A stretch of DNA of 11,933 nucleotides, from assembly GCA_001273335.1 (NCBI GenBank), contig LFWV01000021.1, forward strand, positions 1 to 11,933, written 5' to 3'. Source of the stretch: a miscellaneous Crenarchaeota group-1 archaeon SG8-32-3. Its GTDB lineage: Archaea > Thermoproteota > Bathyarchaeia > Bathyarchaeales > Bathycorpusculaceae. Below are positions 1 to 4,652 of the stretch, piece after piece. Below the pieces are notes generated by a model. That model was not told the origin of the DNA. It saw only the letters and a list, made by a program, of their open reading frames with translations, and ran no database searches. Position 1 is the first letter of the stretch, and every line of letters starts with the position of its first letter. Made by a program: the position numbers and the translations under genes.

Positions 1-123
1 CGCCTTTCTAAATTGCTCCACTTGTGCGACAACAGTGTATCCAGCGGCTTCCGCTAGTTTTCTAAGTTCTTCTAAACTTGACGGTTCGTCGCTTCGCCGT
101 CGTTGTACTATGATTGCTTTCGT
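1..123 (-). CDS. hflX: GTPase HflX, N-terminal part (truncated by window edge)
   Basis: Only the first 41 codons are inside the window. The N-terminal stretch KAIIVQRR, then SLEELRKLAEAAGY and VVAQVEQFRKA, matches the start of the HflX N-terminal domain, which precedes the G domain in this ribosome-associated GTPase family (known for splitting or rescuing 50S and 70S particles). The G domain is not visible. No ATG, GTG or TTG exists in this frame back to the in-frame stop around 208. I place the start at the ACG at 121-123 because it gives the expected short N-terminus MKAIIVQRR and lies 10 bases after a GGAGG motif. The gene overlaps the end of the MBF1 gene by 16 bases in another frame, so the two are probably co-transcribed and translationally coupled. 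Family assignment is fairly firm; the start codon is inference. Confidence 0.72.
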
Positions 124-635
124 TCCGTGTTTTCCTCCTCGCCTTTCTTGTTCAGCTGTATCAGGTCGCCTAAAGTTGTTCCCCGATTTGGCGATTTAGG
201 AAAACCCATTGAGACTTTTTCTTCCTTTATTGGAACAAGCAACTTGATTTTCAAAACGTGCTCAAGCTTCGTAACAAGCTGGTTGTTAGGCGTCATCTTT
301 CCAGTCTCAAGTTTGCTTAAAACAGAGGCCTTCTCGTTTATTTTCTTGCCAAGTTCCTCATGGGAAAGACCTAGCTTTTCTCGTGCCTGTCGAATCTTCG
401 AATCATAACCTTCTACTATCTCTCTAGTAATGTCCACTTTGGCTTGCGGTGGCTTCTTTCTCTGAATAAAAGGCATAGGTGCTGAAGTTTTCTTCGGATT
501 TCTCTGAGCAGCCTCTTCTTCCCGGATTATCCTTCCATGTTTTGAACATTCAATGCACACTGTCAGCTTGGCGCCTTCAATTAAGGCTCTGATTGGAGCG
601 CCGTGGATTTTGCGTCCGCAGACTTCGCATCGCAA
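108..635 (-). CDS. Archaeal multiprotein bridging factor 1 (MBF1), zinc ribbon plus HTH
   Basis: The 175-residue protein begins with a zinc ribbon, C3-x2-C6 and C27-x2-C30. A basic linker follows, then a Cro/C1-type helix-turn-helix at about residues 71-135 with the sequence IRQAREKLGLSHEELGKKI and a SKLETGKMTP recognition region. This order is that of archaeal MBF1 (TIGR00270-like), a homologue of the eukaryotic coactivator; archaeal MBF1 has been linked to ribosomes and translation. The start is a TTG at 633-635, supported by AGGTGA at 643-648 (minus) with a 7-base spacer and by the cysteines starting at residue 3. The C-terminal 40 residues are charged and Gly/Lys-rich. It lies upstream of and overlaps hflX, and is divergent from the PUA gene across an 82-base promoter region. 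Confidence 0.9.
   Translation of the reverse strand: MRCEVCGRKIHGAPIRALIEGAKLTVCIECSKHGRIIREEEAAQRNPKKTSAPMPFIQRKKPPQAKVDITREIVEGYDSKIRQAREKLGLSHEELGKKINEKASVLSKLETGKMTPNNQLVTKLEHVLKIKLLVPIKEEKVSMGFPKSPNRGTTLGDLIQLNKKGEEENTERKQS
134..138 (-). promoter_or_regulatory. Shine-Dalgarno motif of hflX inside the MBF1 gene
   Basis: The minus strand reads GAGGAGG here, within the last codons of the MBF1 gene. It ends 10 bases before the ACG at 121-123 and matches the anti-SD well. It decides the probable hflX start, because no standard start codon follows it in the hflX frame. Confidence 0.55.
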
Positions 636-671
636 CGATTTGTCACCTAGTTGTCTTTATTATAAAGTAAT

Positions 672-681
672 GTTTATACTT
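672..681. promoter_or_regulatory. Candidate bidirectional TATA box between MBF1 and the PUA gene
   Basis: GTTTATACTT on plus reads AAGTATAAAC on minus, so one element could serve both directions. Initiation about 26 bases away would fall near 703 for the PUA gene, just before its GGTGA at 707-711. On minus it would fall near 651, just before the AGGTGA of MBF1. A second A/T-rich box at 656-667 is too close to the MBF1 SD to include it in the transcript. Start sites are predicted only. Confidence 0.4.
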
Positions 682-717
682 GTCGAATTGAAACTGGATG
701 AATTCTGGTGAAAAAAC

Positions 718-1188
718 GTGGAAAAAGCGTTGAGCCGCATTAGAAGTATAGCGGACTACCAGTTCGGAAAAGGTGTAGGCGTTAAACTGTTTCCTGAAAA
801 CGTGGACATAACTTACTCGAAAGCCACTGGCAGAATACGCTACTTGTACCTGAACGGCGAAAGACTGGCAACACTTCGTCCCACCGATGGCTTGTTTTCC
901 CTAAGCATTATCGCTGCCCAACTCGTAGCTGAAAACCATGACTTAGCTAAATGCTTCGTCACGGTCCAAAGTGACGTTTCAGACTTCATCGCTGACGGTC
1001 GCGATGTGTTTGCTGTGCACGTTGTCAAGGTTGATGATGAAGTCCGCGCTAAAGACGAAGTTATTATCCTCGATGAAGACCACCACGTTTTAGCGGTTGG
1101 ACGAGCCTTGCTTTCTGCCTCAGAGATGAAGGCTTTCAAGACTGGCGTAGCCGTCAAAGTTAGACGCGGATGCAAAAAAGAAAGTTAA
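718..1188 (+). CDS. PUA-domain RNA-binding protein (archaeosine transglycosylase/pseudouridine synthase-related)
   Basis: This 156-residue protein has an N-terminal alpha/beta region (residues about 1-90) and a C-terminal PUA domain (about 94-150) with the typical start DVFAVHVVKVDDEVRAKDEVIIL and end LAVGRALLSASEM...GVAVKVRRG. Stand-alone pre-PUA plus PUA proteins of this size are widespread in archaea and are often encoded beside NAC, as here; they are presumed RNA binders without catalytic residues. The GTG start at 718 follows GGTGA with a 7-base spacer. NAC begins 45 bases downstream, so a shared transcript is likely, although an A/T-rich TTAAGTATAT at 1185-1194 could be an additional promoter for NAC. 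Exact role unknown. Confidence 0.85.
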   Translation: MEKALSRIRSIADYQFGKGVGVKLFPENVDITYSKATGRIRYLYLNGERLATLRPTDGLFSLSIIAAQLVAENHDLAKCFVTVQSDVSDFIADGRDVFAVHVVKVDDEVRAKDEVIILDEDHHVLAVGRALLSASEMKAFKTGVAVKVRRGCKKES

Positions 1189-1233
1189 GTATATGAATCC
1201 CTGCTGCAGAATAGTCTATGGAAGCGATTTGTT

Positions 1234-1596
1234 ATGCATAGACGCATGAATCCTCGAGAACAAAGGCGCATGATGCAGCGCATGGGCATGAACATGGACT
1301 CTGTTCCTGATGTTGAACAAGTCATAATAAAAACCGGTAGCAATTATATAACAATAGAACAACCTGAAGTTGCAATTCTGGAAATGCAGGGGCAAAAAAT
1401 CTTTCAGGTTATAGGCGGAAAAGTCACGGAGAAAGCTCCTGAACGCGCTGCTGCAAGTGTCTCTAGAATTTCTGTTTCTGAGGCAGATGTGCAGTTAGTA
1501 GCTGACCAAACAGGCAAAAGTGTGGATGAAGCCCGAAAAGCCTTGGAAGAATGCGAAGGCGACTTGGCGAAAGCTATACTTCTGCTCCAGTCATGA
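1234..1596 (+). CDS. nac: Nascent polypeptide-associated complex protein (NAC)
   Basis: The 120-residue protein has a Met/Arg-rich N-terminus (MNPREQRRMMQRMGM) of the kind that contacts the ribosome. A NAC beta-barrel domain follows at about residues 26-65 (VEQVIIKTGSNYITIEQPEV, then KIFQVIGGKVTEK), and a C-terminal UBA domain at about 77-120 (VSEADVQLVADQTGKSVDEARKALEECEGDL). Archaeal NAC forms homodimers that bind nascent chains at the ribosomal exit. The ATG at 1234 is used; the ATG at 1246 (MNPREQ) is an equally typical family start, and no strong SD separates them. The gene ends convergent to the nuclease-like gene, with a hairpin between them. Confidence 0.95.
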   Translation: MHRRMNPREQRRMMQRMGMNMDSVPDVEQVIIKTGSNYITIEQPEVAILEMQGQKIFQVIGGKVTEKAPERAAASVSRISVSEADVQLVADQTGKSVDEARKALEECEGDLAKAILLLQS

Positions 1597-1647
1597 AGCA
1601 ACAACTATTTACTGTTCACGTTGCGTGGAATTCCTCTCGGTCATATG

Positions 1648-1676
1648 CAACAGGTACAGTAAAAAAAGTCCTGTTG
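1648..1676 (-). terminator. Hairpin with T-rich loop between convergent genes
   Basis: CAACAGG at 1648-1654 pairs perfectly with CCTGTTG at 1670-1676 around a 15-base loop. Read on minus, the loop contains a run of seven T. It lies about 70 bases past the stop of the minus-strand nuclease-like gene and about 50 past the NAC stop. Oligo-T tracts are the known archaeal termination signal, so this most likely ends the minus transcript. Confidence 0.45.
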
Positions 1677-1745
1677 ATTGCAAATCTGTTTTCGCATAAG
1701 TGCAGAGTTTAAACTGAAGGCTTTTAGACTCACTGATAAACAAAA

Positions 1746-2285
1746 CTATTCAGATTTCTTGGTGCCATTCAGCGATAAGAGTTGCTTTAGATCTTTCTTC
1801 ATCAGGTTTATCCATCCTTGTTCAAAATGGAAAGAAGCGTTATCGCTGATTACTCTAATCCTGCAGTCGCCTTTGCAATCAGACTCCTTTTCAGGAATTT
1901 TTCCGCATTTCACTTTGCACAAATCATTAACGTATTGGTTTATTCGGAGGTACAGCCTTTCTGGCTTAAACTTTGGCATATATCCTTCCGAGATTCTTTG
2001 AATATCATTATGTATTAATTCCTGTTTTGCAGCATCTGTGAACCTTTTTCCGAAAAGATAAACTTTATCGTAATCTTCAAGTTCTATAGCTTCCAGCATC
2101 TTTCTAACAGTGTCTATCCCAATGAAACCGGATTTCGACTTTGTTTCCACTATTCGTAACAGAACTTTTTCTTTTGACGCCGTATCCAAGGCGATGATGT
2201 CTATTCCTTCATCACACTTTTCTCTCTCTTCACAACTGTAGTTCCGCATAGCCATGAATAATTCGGCTTCATCTTGAATACTCAC
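1746..2285 (-). CDS. Probable PD-(D/E)XK nuclease-fold protein with four-cysteine cluster
   Basis: The 179-residue protein is not a recognised named family. Residues 25-50 hold the pattern DEGIDIIAL ... LLRIVETKSKSG, which fits the Mrr/restriction-endonuclease-like core: Asp29, then Glu47-x-Lys49 on the next strand. KVYLFGKRFTDAAKQELI (74-91) and an IQRISEGY segment fit the later alpha/beta part of such folds. A C-terminal C123-x3-C127-x9-C137-x3-C141 group could bind zinc or an iron-sulfur cluster. The GTG start at 2283-2285 is well supported by GGAGG (2293-2297, minus) at 7 bases. A TTTTATTGA box at 2325-2333 would give a leader of about 16 bases. It is transcribed alone, with no methylase or other restriction partner nearby. 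Nuclease activity is inferred from motifs only. Confidence 0.6.
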   Translation of the reverse strand: MSIQDEAELFMAMRNYSCEEREKCDEGIDIIALDTASKEKVLLRIVETKSKSGFIGIDTVRKMLEAIELEDYDKVYLFGKRFTDAAKQELIHNDIQRISEGYMPKFKPERLYLRINQYVNDLCKVKCGKIPEKESDCKGDCRIRVISDNASFHFEQGWINLMKKDLKQLLSLNGTKKSE

Positions 2286-2529
2286 TCTTAATCCTCCTTT
2301 TTTCGTGATTAAATAGACGACAAATCAATAAAACTCGGTTATCGCCTAATAATCTAAAATGTTTATCCAATAACTCAATGTATATTCTCATAACAATTAA
2401 TATACCCTTCTATAAACAACGATGAAAAACTTGTTTAGTATTGTTCCAAATCATTCTATAGTAAAGAGCTCAGAGGGACTGCGTTGAAGCTGATTAAAAG
2501 CGCGTGATTTTTCCCTTTTTTGGTCATAA

Positions 2530-2564
2530 CCTTTAAATCTGATGTTCGAGCTTCTTAGCTCGAA
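2530..2564 (+). promoter_or_regulatory. TATA-like box followed by palindrome (operator or leader hairpin)
   Basis: CCTTTAAATC near 2530-2539 is a reasonable archaeal TATA box, giving a predicted start near 2561. TTCGAGCT (2545-2552), a TCTT loop and AGCTCGAA (2557-2564) form a perfect 8-bp inverted repeat lying between the box and the predicted start. That position suits a repressor operator as well as an RNA hairpin. It is G/C-containing in an otherwise A/T-rich gap, so a chance match is less likely. Confidence 0.4.
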
Positions 2565-2584
2565 TTGAGAAGGGATTTGCATTT

Positions 2585-2610
2585 ACAATTAAAACTAAAC
2601 AGTTAATTGT
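2585..2610 (+). repeat. Inverted repeat in the leader of the CxxC gene
   Basis: ACAATTAA (2585-2592) and TTAATTGT (2603-2610) form an 8-bp stem around a 10-base loop. It lies about 60 bases before the start of the CxxC protein and would be in its 5' leader if transcription begins near 2561. The stem is A/T-rich, so significance is modest. Confidence 0.35.
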
Positions 2611-2652
2611 AGAGTTAAGGAAATTTCTATTTTCAATTTTAAATCAACAGAA

Positions 2653-2662
2653 GGAGAGGTGA
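2653..2662 (+). promoter_or_regulatory. Shine-Dalgarno motif fixing the ACG start of the CxxC gene
   Basis: GGAGAGGTGA is a strong SD (AGGTGA at 2657-2662) followed by a 6-base spacer and ACG at 2669-2671. The same GGAGAGGTGA string also precedes thrS at 4637-4646. The TGA inside it is the in-frame upstream stop, so no start further upstream is possible. Confidence 0.65.
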
Positions 2663-2668
2663 TTTTAC

Positions 2669-2914
2669 ACGCCACAAAAAAGAACGTTTGAAATTACATG
2701 TGATGAATGCGGCAAAACCGCCATAGTGCCTTTTAAACCTAAAGAAGGCAAACCTGTTTACTGTGGTACATGCTTTTCGAAACGCGCCTCAGATAGACGA
2801 GGACGTTCCAAGTTGAACTTCAGTTTTGACTCAAAAAACGCGTGGGCAAGGCGAGACCACGGTTTCAAGGGAAGAAAAGAGGAAGAGCCAGCTAGCATTT
2901 TCCAAAAATACTGA
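2669..2914 (+). CDS. CxxC-x17-CxxC zinc-binding protein, probable ACG start
   Basis: The frame encodes about 81 residues: PQKRTFEI, then C-D-E-C, 17 residues (GKTAIVPFKPKEGKPVY), then C-G-T-C-FSKR. This exactly fits the CxxC-x17-CxxC domain (TIGR04272-like), a single zinc-binding unit also seen in bacteria and archaea. The C-terminal half is Arg/Lys-rich, suggesting nucleic-acid contact. The first standard start (GTG, 2726) lies after the first cysteine pair and would destroy the motif, and it has no SD. The only sensible start is ACG at 2669, 6 bases after AGGTGA; a second in-frame ACG lies at 2684. The gene is monocistronic, with a TTTTT tract near 2968 as a possible stop signal. Function is unknown beyond metal binding; a role in RNA or translation is inference. 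Confidence 0.75.
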   Translation, partial: TPQKRTFEITCDECGKTAIVPFKPKEGKPVYCGTCFSKRASDRRGRSKLNFSFDSKNAWARRDHGFKGRKEEEPASIFQKY

Positions 2915-3053
2915 TGTGAAAATGTTAGAAAGGGTGTAATCCTGTAATAAGGTTACAAATCAAGTGGTTTTTAGATTGAGTTATTTCTGCACATTTGAAC
3001 CTTAAGGCTAGAAACTGTAATTAGAGAAAGCGCTTTTCATGTTAGTTTTATAG

Positions 3054-3272
3054 TTAATTACTGTGCAATCCGAAAAACAAAAGCAGACAACCGATAATTA
3101 CTAATGTAAGAGCTATTGCCATTCCGAAAATGTATGTGTTGAATCCTGAAAGGAACCCAAAACCTAAATCTGCGAATGTTCCGATTGCGGTTAGAAGTGC
3201 TACAAATACACCTGCCAATATGAAAACGACTGCTATAACCAGGGTGATTGCAGTACTGTATTGGTTACTCAT
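3054..3272 (-). CDS. Small membrane protein, two transmembrane helices
   Basis: I do not recognise this 72-residue protein. It has two hydrophobic segments, about residues 7-30 (TAITLVIAVVFILAGVFVALL) and about 47-70 (IFGMAIALTLVIIGCLLLFFGL), joined by a Gly/Phe-rich stretch (FADLGFGFLSGF), with very short polar ends. The ATG at 3270-3272 follows AGGAGC with a 9-base spacer on minus. It is divergent from the PfkB gene, and A/T-rich boxes lie at 3290-3306 and 3333-3345. No partner genes suggest a function. An inverted repeat AAAGCGCTTT at 3026-3035 lies just past its stop. Confidence 0.7.
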   Translation of the reverse strand: MSNQYSTAITLVIAVVFILAGVFVALLTAIGTFADLGFGFLSGFNTYIFGMAIALTLVIIGCLLLFFGLHSN

Positions 3273-3414
3273 TTTCCAATCGCTCCTATGGAATATATTT
3301 TAAATTTGCTGTTGCAGCGATCCCGTCATTTTGAATAAATATTACACTGAATAAGCTCTTAAAAACTCTGAATTTTGGCTCTAAATTGTAAATACCCGCA
3401 TTTCGGTGAAATAG

Positions 3415-3425
3415 TTCTATATACC
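3415..3425 (+). promoter_or_regulatory. TATA-like box of the PfkB-thrS operon
   Basis: TTCTATATACC lies 35-45 bases before the ATG at 3459 and predicts initiation near 3447. It lies inside the longer reading frame that opens at 3375, which argues for the downstream start. Confidence 0.4.
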
Positions 3426-3458
3426 AGTTATCCCATTACGTGTTTCATAGGGGCCTGG

Positions 3459-4385
3459 ATGGAAAAACAAACTTTTGATGTCGCAGTGGTCGGTCATTTC
3501 GCGATAGATACTATTTGTCTACTGAGCCGTTCTGCTCCCTTTGTTGTTTTGGGTGGTTCCGTAACCTACGTTTCTTTTGTAACAAAACGTTTAGATGGAA
3601 CGGTCTCCGTGATTTCCAAGGTTGGCGGGGATTTCCCTCAGGCTTACCTGTGGTGGCTTCGGGAAGAAGGCATAGACCTTTCTGGCGTCGTTAAGCTCAA
3701 GAAGAAAGGGACAACACGTTTTGACTTGAAATACAGCAAAGACTTGTCAAAAAGAACTCTTAAGCTACAAAGCAAGGCAGCTCCCATCAAGTTGAGTAAC
3801 TTGCCAAAGTCTCTGCAAGCAAAAGCTGTTCACATCGCGCCTATTGCGGGCGAAATCTCGTATGAAGTGGTAAAAAAATTGAAGGGTTGCGCGGAGGTTT
3901 TATCCCTTGACCCGCAAGGTTTACTGCGGCGCTTCGGTAAAACTGGAAAGGTTACCTCCAGCTCTTCAGTTGACAAGCGCCTGTTCAGCTTGGTCAACAT
4001 TTACAAGTCTTCTCTGGAGGAGATAACCGCGCTCACAGGGGAATCCGATATAAACGCGGCTATAAAAGCCATACACGACTTTGGAGTTAAAACAGTCATC
4101 GTCACTTTGGGCTCTCAAGGAGCTGTGCTTTCTGTAGAGAAAACGGTTTATAACATTCCTCCCTGTAGCTCCCGCGTGTACGTTGACCCCACCGGCGCTG
4201 GAGATGCTTTCATGGGCGGCTTTTTAACCGAGTACACCCGTCAAAAGGATTCTTTTTGGTGCGCTTGTGTGGGTTCTGCCGCGGCTTCGCTGGTTATTGA
4301 AGGTATCGGACCTACATTTTTCGGGGAAAAAGAAGAGATTTATCAAAGGGCGCGCTCTGTCTATGAAAAAGAAATTAAGCCATAA
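3459..4385 (+). CDS. PfkB/ribokinase-family kinase, substrate unknown
   Basis: The 308-residue protein opens with FDVAVVGHFAIDTI, as ribokinase-family enzymes do. It has the substrate-side Gly pair LGGS (31-34), VISKVGGDFP (51-60), the nucleotide-side LGSQGA (217-222) and the C-terminal PfkB signature DPTGAGDAFMGGF (243-255), with Asp249 the expected catalytic base. It should phosphorylate a sugar, nucleoside or similar alcohol using ATP in the cytosol; nothing visible fixes the substrate. The frame stays open back to a TTG at 3375, but the extra 28 residues do not look like family sequence and a TATA-like box lies within them, so ATG 3459 is preferred. GGGG at 3450-3453 is a weak SD. It heads a probable operon with the small Cys/His protein (41 bases later) and thrS. 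Confidence 0.88.
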   Translation: MEKQTFDVAVVGHFAIDTICLLSRSAPFVVLGGSVTYVSFVTKRLDGTVSVISKVGGDFPQAYLWWLREEGIDLSGVVKLKKKGTTRFDLKYSKDLSKRTLKLQSKAAPIKLSNLPKSLQAKAVHIAPIAGEISYEVVKKLKGCAEVLSLDPQGLLRRFGKTGKVTSSSSVDKRLFSLVNIYKSSLEEITALTGESDINAAIKAIHDFGVKTVIVTLGSQGAVLSVEKTVYNIPPCSSRVYVDPTGAGDAFMGGFLTEYTRQKDSFWCACVGSAAASLVIEGIGPTFFGEKEEIYQRARSVYEKEIKP

Positions 4386-4426
4386 CGCGTATTGTACTGC
4401 GTAAAACTGTGTGAAGGAATGAACCG

Positions 4427-4636
4427 TTGGGACGCATAGATAAAGGGGTCAAATGCAGCGTGGCCAGCTGTAGCAAGGAAGCTGTACGTTCACTGTCAAC
4501 TGGAAAAGCAAAGTCTGCCGGGCTAAACGTTGGCGGCAACGAAAAGCGTGTTTACGTCTGTAAAGACCACTACAAGGAATTCAAGAAAAAAACCAAAAAA
4601 GACAAGACCATTGATAAGTGGCGTTACGGCACTTAA
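4427..4636 (+). CDS. Small conserved-looking Cys/His protein, likely zinc-binding
   Basis: The 69-residue basic protein has C10-x4-C15 near the N-terminus and C46-x2-H49 (VCKDHYKEFKKKTKK) near the C-terminus, a CCCH set that could hold one metal ion. The tail is rich in Lys. I do not know a named function; proteins of this look recur in archaeal genomes as uncharacterised zinc-finger-like proteins. The TTG start at 4427 is preceded by AAGGA around 4414-4418 with a spacer of about 8 bases, and the frame begins GRIDKGVKC just before the first cysteine. It sits between the PfkB gene and thrS, 16 bases before the latter, so it is probably co-transcribed and perhaps translation-related. Confidence 0.75.
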   Translation: MGRIDKGVKCSVASCSKEAVRSLSTGKAKSAGLNVGGNEKRVYVCKDHYKEFKKKTKKDKTIDKWRYGT

Positions 4637-4652
4637 GGAGAGGTGAGGCAAC

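Larger units (their letters stand above)
2286..2668. other. A/T-rich intergenic region with two inverted repeats
   Basis: This 383-base gap separates the minus-strand nuclease-like gene from the plus-strand CxxC protein. The left half (2300-2460) is very A/T-rich and holds the minus-strand promoter; I see no convincing gene there. A 21-codon frame beginning ATGAAAAAC near 2422 lacks an SD. The right half holds a TATA-like box near 2530-2540, a perfect 8-bp palindromic hairpin, a second 8-bp inverted repeat and the SD of the CxxC gene. Confidence 0.6.

Noticed and set aside
1678..2018. Plus-strand open frames opposite the nuclease-like gene
   Set aside because: They are antisense to a gene with a strong SD and recognisable motifs, lack SDs themselves and have unlikely composition.
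2422..2487. 21-codon frame starting ATGAAAAAC
   Set aside because: No ribosome binding site, very short, in A/T-rich DNA.
2726..2914. GTG at 2726 as start of the CxxC protein
   Set aside because: It removes the first CxxC pair of an exact CxxC-x17-CxxC motif and has no SD, whereas ACG 2669 has an ideal one.
3026..3035. AAAGCGCTTT palindrome as a regulatory site
   Set aside because: It is short and lies downstream of the small membrane protein gene; at most part of a weak 3' hairpin.
3375..3458. N-terminal extension of the PfkB protein from TTG 3375
   Set aside because: The 28 extra residues do not resemble the family and contain the likely TATA box; ATG 3459 gives a standard N-terminus.
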